This document shows, piece after piece, positions 23,943-36,085 of a stretch of 64,000 bases of DNA. The stretch is from positions 25,767,119 to 25,831,118 of the forward strand of contig NC_061808.1 of NCBI RefSeq assembly GCF_021462225.1, in the 5' to 3' direction. This stretch comes from Girardinichthys multiradiatus. Taxonomy: Eukaryota; Chordata; Actinopteri; Cyprinodontiformes; Goodeidae. The position numbers and the translations under genes were made by a program. The notes under the pieces were generated by a model that saw only the letters and a list, made by a program, of their open reading frames with translations, was not told the origin of the DNA and did not search any database. Positions within the stretch are counted from its first letter, which is position 1. Each line of letters begins with the position of its first letter.

Positions 23943-25784
23943 CTAACTCTTTAGCTAAGGTTCACACATATAGTAACATGTTTCTTTCATTTACTCTGAC
24001 ATGGTGTAAGTTACTTCAGCGGCTATTGGGCAACACCATATTTGAAGAAAATTGCTACCTCATGTGCCTTAAAAAACCCACAGAGTTTTGAATAGGACCT
24101 TTTAAGAAGAACGTAGTGTTTCATTTAGAGTTGGTGGTCATTTTGGCAATGAGGTTTTACCACCATGGAGCCTTGGAAGCATTTACACTCACACATGGCA
24201 TCAAGGCCTACTGTGGTGGTGATAAAGTGCTTTAGAGAGGCATGGACACCATAAGAACACAAATTAGAGCTCATCTCTCCTGTGCTTCTCCCACACAAAA
24301 AAGTTCAGAGCTTCAGGAGAACCCTCTCCATCTCAATAAAGTCTCTTTTGCCACTTGTTCCTCAAAGAGGAATTGATTAAAGGCCATTTTAAACGACTTC
24401 CTTTTCAGAGCTATTATTTCTCAATAACCAAAGGAGAGCAGTTTGAGATCAACAGTCTAATCTGTTGTTTCTCTCTCCTTATTGGTGTTTTTGTTAGAGC
24501 CTAGCAAAAGACCTCACCCCATTTTTCCTGTCAATCATCAGGTTGTAATACTGGGGCTCATGGCTGTAACTTAAGACTGCTAAAGAACTCACGTATGGGC
24601 ATTTTTTTAGAGAACAGACTGAAATAAGTCACTCTACAAACCCTCTGACAAATAGCCTATGCCACAAAGAGCCTGTAACTCTGCCGCCCAGGAAAAAAAT
24701 GCTTTGAAGCTGCAACAGAAAAGAGGACCTCTTCACTGCAAACAGTGCTGTGCTGGTGCAGTGCCTAAAAATAAGGAGGAAAGAGCAGATTTAGGTAAAA
24801 AATAAATCCTCAAGTTGTTTATCAAAGAAAAAGAAGGAGCCTCTGACAGAGTTTGATGCGAAGAACTACTCAATCAAGTACAAAGCATTAATTATTTGAT
24901 AAATCGCTACATATTATTCATTGCAAGCGCAGAGTGAGTAGAAAGTCAAACTTAGTTATAAAAACACATAGCAGATGGGACAAAGTAATGAAAAACTAAG
25001 GACGAATGAGGACTTTTCATTCTGTGTCAGCAGAAACACAAACAGTTTCACCCCTTGCTCAGGGCTCTAATCACAGCACCCCATCTCCATTCTACTTCAA
25101 ATGCTTCTGCAAACACCTGCTTGTATCTCACCTTTGCATCTGTGTGGTTAAAGACCTCCCATTTTTGTTCGCCTCAGATAGCTACCCCTGGACAATTATT
25201 TCTTCTGTGGCCATGCATCACATCTCCTCTCAAGATGAAGAGCTTGACGAGATGAAAAGCAGACTGTCTGACTCTTGGGGAGGGGAAAACCCGTTGTAAA
25301 GTAGAGACCTTCAGGTGAGAAATGTGTGGTTTGGAAAAAAACTAAAGTTGCATTCTTCCAGGTGGTCCCAGACACCCTATCACAACAGAGTGCTCAGATG
25401 GAGTGGCATCAAGAATGCATTAAAAACAATGCGGCTGTACGTTCATATCTCTCTCGCTTTAATGATTAATCAGATCAAACCAACTTTTCATCTGTTGACA
25501 CCAGTGTTCTCTGAGCTCTTTCTACCTGTCATCTGGACAAGTAATAACAAGAAGTGTTATGTCTCGCTGCAGTCTCACAATCACCTCTAAAGGCTGAGGC
25601 GCCTAGTCTCTAAGACTGTTGTAAAATACTTTAGGCCAGCTACGACTATAATGTATAATCGTCTGCAAGATCATCAGCATGAAAACGTCTCATGTTTGGA
25701 AATGTGGCTTGAAAAGTTGCTGGATGTCAAAGACGGTGACTGAAAGGTTAAATTTAGTTGAACTCTAAATCATGCATTCAAATA
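23943..25784. other. Unique non-coding interval, candidate conserved element
   Basis: No mobile-element ends seen. 24350-24620 has low repetitiveness and stands out as a conserved non-coding candidate, with CAATAA, TTATTGG and homeodomain-like words (TGATTAAAGG, TCAATCATCAGG). 25006-25299 is open for 97 codons, but I know no related protein. Confidence 0.45.
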
Positions 25785-27303
25785 ATACATTACAATGGCT
25801 TATAAAATTATTCATACACCTTGAAATCGTTCACTGTTGGTCACATTACAACCTTGGATTTTATGTGATAGATCAACATAAAGTGCCTAATGCGAAGTGG
25901 AAGCAAAAAGAAACATGGATTTCAACCTTCACAGTTAAAAAAGTGAAGAGTGTGTTTTTATTTACCCCCTTTGTTTTAGTTTCAATTAATAAAGTTTCCT
26001 TCAGAAGTCACCTTATAAGTATAACAGATTCCATCTGTGAGTAATTTAATCTCAGTATGAATCAAGATGTTCTGTGAAGGCCTCAGAGGTTTGTTAGAGA
26101 ACATTAGTGAACAAAAAGAATCACAAGACCGAGAAAAACAGCAGACAGGTCACAGACAACGTTTAGGAGAGGTTTAAAGTAGAGTTTGATTATATGAATA
26201 AATCCCAAGCTTTGGACATCTCACAAATCCACGTTTAATCTGTTTCATCTGAAAATGGAAACAGTTTGGCACAACTGCAAACCAACCAAGATATGACTAT
26301 CCATCTAAACTAAAGGCCAGGCAATGAGAGCATTACTCAACGAAGCAGCCAGGAAGCCAATAGTAAATCTGGAGGACTTGTAAAGATCCACAGCTCAGGT
26401 AACATGTTTACAGGACAATGATTAGCTGTGCACTCAAAAAATCTGGCTTTTTTGGAAGAGTGGCAAGAAAAAAGCCATACATGAAAGAAAGCCATAAATA
26501 GTACCATTTGCATTTTTCAACAAGCCACACAGGTGACGCTGCAAACATGTGGAAGACAGTGTGCTTGTCAGATGAGACCAAAATAATTTTTTTAAGTTGA
26601 GTTTTTAGTGTCATGTGTGGTGACAAAATTAACATAGCACATCACCCTGAACACACCACGCCACAATGAAACATGGTGTTAGCAGCAGCATGCTGAGGGG
26701 ATGTTTTTCCTTAACAGGGAATAAAGCTGTAAGAATAAACCATGTGAAAGACCTGAGACACAGAGATTCACCTTCCTGCAGGACAGTAACCTACAACATA
26801 CAGCCAGAGCTTCCGTGCAGTGTTTTAGGTCAAAGGATATTCATGGGCCTAGTCAAAGCCCAGATCTAAATCCCATTGAGAATCTGTGTCAAGAATTGAA
26901 ACTGATGTTCACAGATACTCTCCATGTAATCTAACTGAGTTGGAGCTGCCTCGCAGAAAAGAATGGACAGATATTTCAGTGTCTACATCTGTAGATATCT
27001 GTAGATATGTTTATACTGTTTAATTTGTATTGTATTGCACCGACTCCGCCAAAACAAATTCCTTGTATGTCCAAAAACGTACTTGGCAATAAAGCTTTTC
27101 TGATTCTGATTCTGATTCTGCAAAAATCATTTTATGTTTTCTTTTGTAAAACCTTGTATTAAATTCCTTCCATTTCACAATAAAGAGCTACTTTGATTTG
27201 GATGATCATATAAAATCCCAATGAAATAAATTAAAGTTTGTGGCTGTAATGTAGGAACACGAAAAAGCTCAAGAGGTACCAATACTTTTGTAAGGCATTG
27301 TAT
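25785..27303 (+). mobile_element. Decayed Tc1-like element F with nested LINE tail
   Basis: Left end near 25785 (TTATAAAATTATTCATACAC); right end (27225-27303) holds AAAGTTTGTGGCTGTAATGT and ACTTTTGTAAGGCATTGTAT. + strand transposase remnants are at 26550-26590 (GTCAGATGAGACCAAAATAA) and 26667-26705, and GCCCAGATCTAAATCCCATT at 26859 corresponds to the PDLNP segment just before the catalytic Glu. About 1.5 kb because a LINE 3' tail (27001-27119) interrupts it. Confidence 0.82.
27001..27119 (+). repeat. LINE 3' tail with (TTCTGA)n, inside Tc1 relic F
   Basis: Sequence such as GCACCGACTCCGCCAAAACA and TTGGCAATAAAGCTTTTCTG, followed by three to four TGATTC units. This is a 3'-end signature seen in many fish non-LTR retrotransposon copies. 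It lies between two halves of the Tc1 relic, so it inserted later. Confidence 0.7.
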
Positions 27304-28348
27304 GTTGCTGTGGGGATACATATATAATTTATAAGACCTGACTCTAAAAATCTACATTTTTATAACACATTTTGCATTTTAAGTTGGATTTACAGCTTAG
27401 CACGCATTTTCATTCAGTCCTCTGCAGGCTCTGGTCCCACTCTTTTTCACCTTTTCCCTGTTTAATGTCACTCTATCAAACATGTCCTGCTTGCTCCAAG
27501 AGTCACCACCTCACTGAACAGAAATGTAAACTCTGAGTCCACTGTGTCGCTGGGGAGCAAGATGTGACTTTTCTCCCTAAAGTGCTGCTTTCAGCATTGA
27601 TTTCAAGTGTCAAAGCACCAGCCGGTTTTCAACCAGAACCCACAGATGACTTTTCTAATGGTGAAACAAAGCTGGCTTTTGTGCTTTGGTTCTGGGAGAC
27701 TGTTCAGTCTTGTCATGTACATGTGAAATTAATTAGGAGGAAATACTAAAACACTTGGGTGGAAATTGCTTTTCACCAGATGTTCTACATATGAGGATCA
27801 ATTTAGTGTTCTTAGCAGAACAAAATGACTATATAACTTCTGTGCTTGCCTCTTTGATGAAAGCCAATCTGTCATTCAAGGCACATAAAAAGAAGTTAGG
27901 GTTGTATGCTACTGTTTGTTCCACTTTATGGAGTCTTAGGTAATGTGATTATTTAACCAGGTTACAAAAACACAAGGTTTCATTCTGGGGTAAAATGTGA
28001 CATTCTGACAAGAGGCCCAGTGTTCTTCGATGATCCATGCATAAACCAACGAGTGGTCCTTTCCTTGTCCCTTGCTCCAAACGTAAAGAGGCCAAATAAT
28101 CATAGATAAATCATTGTCGGATGTGAGATAGCCATCCTAACGCAGCTAACATCTCAAATATCATGCATTTGTGTTTTGGGAAAATAATCAGACTTCACAC
28201 ACTTCTGTGTATGTTGGGGTAAAATGTACAGGCTACAACGACAAGGCAGGATTTATTAGGAGATCTGAAATAAAAAAATTTTACACTCAGTCTGTCTTGG
28301 CACCTTTTCTACATGACGCCAAATTGTTTAAACAGCAAGTTAGCAACA
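27304..28348. other. Unique non-coding interval
   Basis: No gene or repeat recognised. Short frames only. Confidence 0.5.
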
Positions 28349-29118
28349 GAACCTTGCAAAAGTATTAATTTTTTTCACATCACAACCACAAACATCAGTG
28401 TATTTCATTGGCATTTTATGTGATACAACAACACAAAATAGTGTATAATAGTGAAGTTGATGTATTTGCAAAATAGCTCAATTTCAGCAGGATTGGATTG
28501 AGAGTATATTTGAAAAGCAATCAACTAGACCATTCTTGTAAACTAGTCCAGTGTAGCCCTGTCTGTATGTTTAGTGTCAATGTCATGCTGAAAGACCCAG
28601 TCTTTCCCAGTTATTTACAGCTTCTAACAGGTTTTCTTTCAGAATTGACCTGCATTTACCGTAGGTCCATCTTACATACACTTCAACGTGTTTCAGCATC
28701 CCTCCTGAGGAGAAGTATCCCCACAGTATGATGCTGCCACCACCATGTTTTACTGTCGGGGTGGTGTATTAAAAGTGATTTACAATGTTTGAATTTTGTT
28801 CTTCAAGATGCTGTTTGTGTCTCAATGTTCTCTAACAAATCTATGAGACCTTCATAGAACAGCTGTAATTATACTGAGTTTAAATTTACTAATTAGGTGA
28901 CATCCGAAGGCAACTGGTTGCACTGAAATTATATCTAGGAGTGTCAGAGTAAAGAGGGATTAATACAAAATGTATACAACACTTTTCAAATTTGTATTTG
29001 TAAATCATAAATAAATAAAAATGTCTTTGTCCTTTAAATGCACAGTGCTCTTTTGTATTGGCCTAATACCAAAAATCCCAATAAATACATGGTGGTTGTA
29101 AAAATAAATTTGCAATGT
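28349..29118 (-). mobile_element. Decayed Tc1-like element G
   Basis: Left end AACCTTGCAAAAGTATTAAT (28351 on), followed by CACATCACAACCACAAACAT; right end near 29080-29118 (TACATGGTGGTTGTAAAAAT). CCCCACAGTATGATGCTGCC at 28719 is the complement of the conserved transposase segment, so the gene was on the minus strand. Internally deleted (about 0.77 kb). Confidence 0.78.
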
Positions 29119-29159
29119 GCAGGTAGAGAGACAGCTTGACATATTTAACACAAAATGTA

Positions 29160-29217
29160 AAAAAAAAAAATATATATATATATATAAATAGTAAATCTAT
29201 ATCTATCTATATATATA

Positions 29218-29248
<31 letters not shown>

Positions 29249-29272
29249 ATATCTATATCTATATATATATAG
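29160..29272. repeat. AT-rich microsatellite (TA/TATC)n
   Basis: A poly-A start, then alternating TA runs mixed with ATCTATATC and GATATAGATATAGA units. It is close to self-complementary over much of its length. The open frame across it (29136-29438) is low-complexity and not a gene. Confidence 0.95.
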
Positions 29273-29287
29273 CTTACATACACGCAT

Positions 29288-29515
29288 ACACATGGTAAAT
29301 GGTAATGGTGAATGCCCTGCCTGCACTTGTGTAGAGCTTAATCAAGTCCCCAGAGGCTCCAGAGCGCTTTACACTACAATCAGTCATCCACCCATTCATC
29401 CACACATTCACACAATGACAGTGGTAGCTACAATGTAGCCACAGCTGCCCTGGGGCAGACTGACAGATGCAAGGCTGCTATACAATTGGCGCCACCGGGC
29501 CCTCTGACCACCATA
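29288..29515 (+). repeat. Teleost interspersed repeat (AGCGCTTTACACTACA type)
   Basis: Contains GAGCGCTTTACACTACAATC, CATCCACCCATTCATCCACA and GGCGCCACCGGGCCCTCTGA in the order I know from a widespread fish repeat, often annotated as a SINE- or LINE-tail-like sequence. The class is not decided from sequence alone. Confidence 0.6.
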
Positions 29516-30654
29516 TATATTGGCCTAAAGGGAGCTGGCCAGTCAGAGGTAGGTGACTTAAATAAAAAATACAGCAGCTCTACCCGTAGCTTCTGTTGCT
29601 CGGTGTATATTCGAGAGAATCCAAGCCATCTGGAGTCTGTTTATCTTATTACAAATGGAACATAATGCTAATCTGGCATGTGATGAGAGAATCTGAATTA
29701 CAGACAGGCTGCATGAAACAGGTATGAACCTTCATTTGATTTTCTTTAAGGAGGACATTTAATTTAAGGCTAGATTTTGCCTACCTGATTATTCATTACA
29801 GTAAGCTTGCCTATAACCGTATGAAACAGGATAAACAGAGGAAACCGCCAATTAAATCACATTCCAGGGAAGATCGGAGGGCTTACTGTATACAGAAGAG
29901 TTAGTTTAGTGGCATAAATATTTACACAAACTGCCATGAATTAAGACAAATGTTACCAGGAAATAGTCTACAATGTGAGAGGCCAGAGCAAGGGTTTGTC
30001 TAAATTTATTGGCGTGTGTTGAATCCTACATTTTTGAAAACTCTTTTTCTGCCCCGACTAGATGAAACAAGACAACTGCTATAAATCATCCCACTCTAAC
30101 AGTTTTCTCAACATTTTGCGCTTTTCTTTCAAATGGTTGATGTTATATGAACATTAACTTTCCTTTGACATTTACAGCAACTTCTAAGTTTTAAAAGTAG
30201 AGAAAGAGGAAAAAGCGAGACAGAGATGGGCGGAGATATGAATAGTTGCATCAGACTGGCCCTTGTAGAAAAGTTAAAGATATATACTGCATGCCCAGGG
30301 AGTGGATGTCAGTTAAATGTTTATACAGCTGCTGGGAAGATTATTATTATCATGAAACCACACAGCTATAATGTCATTCTGTGGATGCCAGAGTACAATC
30401 AGGTCCTCCCTATAGCCTACCAGGCTTCTCTCTCCCTCTGTCGGACATGCTGGCCCTTTCTGTTCCCTCAAAGCTGAACGACTGGGATCAGACACAGCAC
30501 GATACCAAGGTAATCCAAAGAGACAGTGAAATGGATTTGTGCCAGAATAAATTCAGCTAGTGTTTGAATTGTTCCTATAACTGTATATACTTTTGTATTT
30601 GTCTTACAACACACATGATCAATTCACTGCCAGCTGAAGAAATATAGAAAAAGG
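29516..30654. other. Unique non-coding interval, candidate conserved element
   Basis: 29600-30010 is free of mobile-element words and rich in homeodomain- and forkhead-like words (TAAATATTTACACAAA, CTGATTATTCATTACAG, CCAATTAAATCACATTCC). It is a candidate regulatory element of the bmp2 desert. No coding signal. Confidence 0.4.
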
Positions 30655-30960
30655 TCAGATGTGACACTTCAACATTTTGTTGGACCTCCTTTAACTTTGA
30701 TTGTTATGATAAGCTTAGAGTATAAGATGTCACAGCAAAGTTCTTGCTTCATTGATGGAAGAGTTGGACTGCTGTGTCGAGTTGTTCTACAGCACATCCC
30801 AAAGATTCTCAGAAGGATTATGGTAGTCAGTCCAAGTGAGGAAATGATGCCTTGGACTCACTGAACCACTCTTTTTAGAGAATGTAGCCTGATAAATCCT
30901 GGCTTCGTCAACCAGTGTAAGATGGTTGAACTCACAGCATCAGTTCAACTGAAATAACTC
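30655..30960. mobile_element. Tc1-like relic, short fragment
   Basis: CAACATTTTGTTGGACCTCC and the words further on (ACATCCCAAAGATTCTCAGA, then GAAATGATGCCTTGGACTCA) match, from memory, the non-coding strand of another Tc1 family in fish. Only part of the element remains, and the edges are soft. Confidence 0.5.
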
Positions 30961-32642
30961 GCAGCCAGCTGAAGCATATCTATCACTAATCTCTATATTG
31001 TAATCTAAATCATATCTGTATGCTTTATTTAGATCCAGGTCTCTTTCATTACAAAGACATTTTGTCTAACAAACACGAATTGTGTTGATGAATGCCAAAC
31101 TTTATTAGAAAAGATGTAAACATGAGGAATAAAAATGGGGATCTGACAAAGACCAACCTAAAAACTGAGACGTTTGTGGTGGTAATCAACAACAGTCCTT
31201 AAGGATGTTATATATCTGATATCAGCTGAAATTATCCCTCCTCAGCATCTCAAGTTCTGCAGAGGCTTGTTAATGACCCATTTATTTTATATATGTGTTC
31301 TGGGGCAGAAACACGTCTTATCGTTGCCAGATATTAATCTTTGAGGACTGGACCAGTGATTTAACAAATATATCAAAGCTTTGGTCATTAATTCACTGAA
31401 ACATTGTGTGGGATAATCAAAATATCAAAAATATATTCAAATCTAAAGCAGAGCCCAGACACTCAACAGATGAAGCTAATTTCCAAGATCTTATTATTTC
31501 AGACATGATTCATATCTTATAATTATAAGTGAGTATTGGAACATAGATGGACCAGTAAATCATTCACATTTGGCTAATGACTGCTCCACTGTGCACCAAA
31601 GAATAGGTATGTAACCAGATAAATAAATCCCAGTTAGTTCCACATACTGGAGTTATATGAGCTTTGCATAACACCAAAAATGAAACAAAAGCAAAATGCT
31701 AGCTTATTTCATTTTTTTTAAAGAACATGAAAAAGAGAAAAATAAAACCATCCTATCTTAGTGTGAAGGCTCTATAGTAGCAGACTAGCAAAGCAGGATC
31801 TGTTGACTACTACTAATAATTGACACTAATTGTTACTTGTCTTCAAAGCTATTACCATCTAAACATGTCTTATCAGATGTGAATTACCTAAAGTCCACAA
31901 GGTCAATTAATACTTCACTTGTCATGACACAGAGAAAATACAATGAAAACAATGCAAAATAGAAAAGCAGAAGAACAGTAAAATAACTTGTTAAAGCGCT
32001 GTTTTTAATTGAAAGATTAGTTAAATGCACCAATACACAAAGTGATTGGGTGAATAACCGAATAGAATAACCATAAAAATTTGTTTGGTCCCTCTGAGCA
32101 CAAGAGTTTATCTTTGATATATCTTTGTAATTTTGTATGTCCTCTATGATGATACGAAAAGATGCGAGATTAGAGATTGCTTTTATAAAATGAGAATGCA
32201 TATTCCTCGTATATTTTGTTCACTGTTTGGCATCTTTCTAATTCTGCACTCCAGTTTACAGTTAGTTTGGACTTGAAAAAAACAACAGAATCACTGTTTC
32301 AATTCTAAATGTTTGGTGGTCACCTGCGACTAACATATTCTTTATTCCACTGCAGGAGCTGGACTTTGATACACTGTGATGATTCAATATCAAAAGCATT
32401 TTAATATTTTAACTGTAATGTATACAGTAAAACACTGCAGAAGATCATTGGAAAATGTACAACATGGTCTGTAACCTCTAACAGGTTAGCTCCCAAATTG
32501 CCCTGTGTTTAGCTCCACCTCCTGCCATTGAAGTATACAGAGTACTGAAATGGCATGGCATGGTTCCTTCATTTGTTCTTGACTTTTCTATGTGTAATCT
32601 TTGTTGCTGGTCCAGTTATGCTAACTTTCGAACAATCAAAGT
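30961..32642. other. Unique non-coding interval
   Basis: AT-rich. The 105-codon minus-strand frame at 31884-32201 has a hydrophobic C-terminal half but no family that I know, and no splice or promoter context. Likely chance. Confidence 0.45.
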
Positions 32643-32852
32643 GCACCCTGGACAGGTTGGCACTCCATCACAGGGCAACAGAGATACACAGAGCAAACAA
32701 ACACTGAACACACACATGCTCAAACCTAAGGACAATTTGGAGACCAAACAGTCAGGTTTTTGGACTGTGGGAGGAAGACAGTACAATAAAAGAACCCACA
32801 CAGGAATGGAAAGAAAATGCACACTCCATGCAGAAAGACCCCAGGCCAAGGG
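32643..32852 (-). repeat. Diverged tRNA-SINE family copy
   Basis: GCACCCTGGACAGGTTGGCA, then CACAGGGCAACAGAGA, TTTTGGACTGTGGGAGGAAG and CACTCCATGCAGAAAGACCC: the same word order as the SINE at 56493-56854, in the same orientation, but lacking the tRNA-like head and much more diverged. The open frames on both strands here are repeat-derived. Confidence 0.75.
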
Positions 32853-33003
32853 ATCTTTCTCAATAGTGCTAACTGTGCCAACGTATAGCCCTTCATTACA
32901 TACAAATGGATTTCTTTTAAGTGCTTATCACTGTTTATACAGCTAATTCTGTTGAAATACAAACAAAAACCCAAAATCCAATTTCTCAGATAATGGTAAT
33001 TTT

Positions 33004-33710
33004 ACATAAGACCAATGCCAGTATTATGGAGGTGCTCGGCATGTGACTGCAAGAGTGTTAAGGAATCCCAAGTTGCTTTAATAGCAGCCTTATGATGGTC
33101 TGCATCTTTGAGTCTGGTGTCTCTTATCTTCCTCTTGGCTGGTTACATCCAGTGCATTATGGCCATTTATGCAGGTATTGGTACCTTTAACAGTGTGGGC
33201 AGGTACTAAATCCTGTTGGAAAATGACATCAGCATTTCCATGAATTGCTTTAACACATCCCTGGTAGTCAGCTGCACGGACGTTAAACTTTATAAAATAC
33301 AATGGACCAAAAGTCACTCTGTGAACAACCTTTTGAAGTACTGACTTCTGCTGCAGTCAACATCCTGTGCATCTAGTCCAAACTCTTGAATGAGCTTAGC
33401 TTCACAATTCTCTCAGGTCAGTAGTTATCCATGTTTCTTATGTATATTTTTCTGCCACATGTTTTCCTTCCACTCAGCTTTCCAGTAATCTACTTGTGTA
33501 CAGCCCGTTATGAACAGCTAGCCTCTTTAGAAAGGACACTTTGTGGATTACCTTTCTTCTAAAGGGTGTCAATGAGTGTCTGCTGGACAACTGTGAAGTC
33601 ACCACTCTTCAGCATGACTGTGTAGGCAATAACATGGTCAAATTATATTTTTGGTTTAAAAATCCTTTTTTTAATTTTGCCATTTAATGAGAACCTGAAT
33701 TTCATTTAAG
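33004..33710 (-). mobile_element. Decayed Tc1-like element K
   Basis: The minus strand from about 33317 down encodes FGPLYFIKFNVRAADYQGCV and then DVIFQQDLVPAHT, the block around the second catalytic Asp of a Tc1 transposase. The plus strand before it (33040-33125) matches the usual flank of a second Tc1 family, also seen at 59340-59420 (AGTGTTAAGGAATCCCAAGT against AGTGTAAGGGAAGCCCAAAT). The ends are eroded. Confidence 0.7.
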
Positions 33711-36085
33711 GTAAGCCATAATCACTGGCAGAATGAAATCACTTGCAGATATCACTTAGTGTAAGGGATCAATGTGAGTTTTACTTTTCCAATGAAATTA
33801 CTGAAATAATTACTGAGATGTACCTCTATTTTCTGTTATATGGCAAGCATTAAATGCTCAAATTAAAGGTGCTTGCACTCTGTGCATTTTGGTTACATCA
33901 GTAATTGCCAGGGAGCAAGGTTATCGAAGCATTAAACCACAAATGCAAACTTTTATGGAACAAACTAACAAGAGTGCCAATATTCATGTTCACAATGTCT
34001 GCAAAGATATCTGTGCATTTGACAAGATAGGTTTCTGTGAATTTTACTACTGAGAAAGGAATTAGCTCTGATCTTCCTGAGCTGTTAGTTGGCAGCAATA
34101 TTGTTTATTAAAGAAAAGTCAGAGAACCTTACTAGTGTACATACTTATGTTTTGCATGACAAATGTTAGTGACATATTTTACACGTTATACACATTAGTC
34201 AAGATTAACCCTATTATATTTAGCTGTTCATGCACTGACCTTGCTCTGTACGATATGGGGTGTTTTGCTTATGTAACCTTCACCATATCTCACATAGAAG
34301 CAATATCCAACGTCATCCAATATCCTAATCTCTTATTGTGTAGCTAAAATGTTTTTTTTTCTTAAGTGATGAGCTTTGTTTGGTATTACTTATGGCTTCA
34401 CACGCCAGATGAAGCAAATGAACACTATTGGTCTCTCATCTTGGATGATATGTGAGCAAAAAATCAAGTTCTGTTTAACTGTGAAAGACACAAGGCTTCA
34501 ATCACAAAGTTTCGACGCATCATTTTGGCTTCCTAAACATTTCTAAGGCATCAAATTGCAAATGAGTCACTTTTGTTTTAAACTGCTGTTTAACTAAAAT
34601 GCCAACAAGCAACAGCAGTGGGAGTTTAAAAAACAATTTAGGTCTCCAACCAAGTGTTGCATTAGAGCTGCATAAACAACAATTAATGGAAAACATCTTC
34701 ACTGGCAATGTCAGGCCTTAATACTGTCATGTATGGATACTTCTGCAGTGCTTTCCCTTCTTCCTCAGCCTGTAAACAGCTGCTTGTGCTTAAGTGGTAA
34801 AATGTAAATCTTAACCTTGGCTGTTTATATAGTCCAAGCTTCTAATCATGCAGAGGTATAATTGAGTGACACGTGGTGTTTTTATGAGTGGAGCTGCATT
34901 CACAAGACAGATCCCTGTATTTAAGCATTTCTTTAATTTCTTCTTTAAAATGTAAGTGGATGAATCTCATCCAAATTAGCCTGCTAACTGGGGATATCAT
35001 TTTTAAATGAATAAATTATATTATATTGCTTACATTTCTATGACTTGTTAGTATTTTATAGTCAGAGCAGAAGGTATTCCATATGGCCAGAATAAATAAA
35101 AAGGACATTGTAGTATTAATGAATTTTATGAAATAAAACATGAAACTCAATACTTTGTTTCTAAAGTCATCTAAAAAAACACACAATAATGATGATTACC
35201 ACTACACTAGTTACACCGATAATTACAAATGTTACCTCTGGATAAGGGAGGTACACAGGCTGTCTGATCAAAGCTACATTGTCCCTTATTTACAACAAAA
35301 ATTGAAACATAAACAAATAAACACTGAGCCAATTTGCAAAATTATTCACAGCTTCTCATCAGCGACCAACCTCAGTGCAGCTCACAACCATATGAGCAAG
35401 CTTTAGACCCTCTCCTGTGATCTCTGAGAGCCCGTATAATCTGGAGGTGGACTTGTTGCTCAAATTAGTGGGTAGAGAAGTGTGCCACATGTTCAGTATC
35501 CATAAATATTGACTCTGGCTTTCTTGTTGCCCATCTTTGACCTTGGTGGGTTTCCATTTTGGGACAAACCTATAAGAAATGTGTTCCGTTTGACCACATT
35601 CTCTTTCATGCACCACGTGGGCACGTGCTCTGCATAGTCCAGCAGTCGTGCTTCTGCTGTCAAACACATGTGGATTGATGAAGATTTTATTGGTTTCTAA
35701 ATTAAAAAGGCAAGTTTGCTCAGTAGCTGAATTAGAAGTGAGCCGATGCAACAAATTGTTTACTGGTTTCAAGCAATATCTCTGAAGATTATCTTTCTGA
35801 ATACATGTTACAGTGTGTTAAGACTACATTTGGTTCAAGGTAGGGGAATGCAGGCCTTGTGTCTGGCCAAGCAACTGTTAACAGCAGGTGAAAGGCTAAT
35901 GGTTGGATCTGCAGTGTCATCTCAGGGCTTTGTCTGACCACTGACTCGAGGAATGTACGTGATGACAAGAGAGGTCTTCGCTCCCCACATCTACCTCAAC
36001 GTGAGCACATTCACAAAGCACATACTGTGACATACAAAGAAATGAGCTTGTGCAGGGGGCAATGAGTTGTGTCCTTCATCTTCGT
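33711..36085. other. Unique non-coding interval with a 137-codon frame
   Basis: No mobile-element ends. A minus-strand frame at 35359-35772 (137 codons) is the longest unexplained frame in the window. It has no known motif, no neighbouring exon and no promoter I can see, so I list it as non-coding. It may instead mark a conserved element. Confidence 0.45.

Noticed and set aside
29136..29438. 100-codon open frame rich in Ile and Tyr
   Set aside because: It is the translation of an AT microsatellite followed by a common fish repeat.
31884..32201. 105-codon minus-strand frame with a hydrophobic end
   Set aside because: No known family, AT-rich composition and no supporting gene signals; most likely chance.
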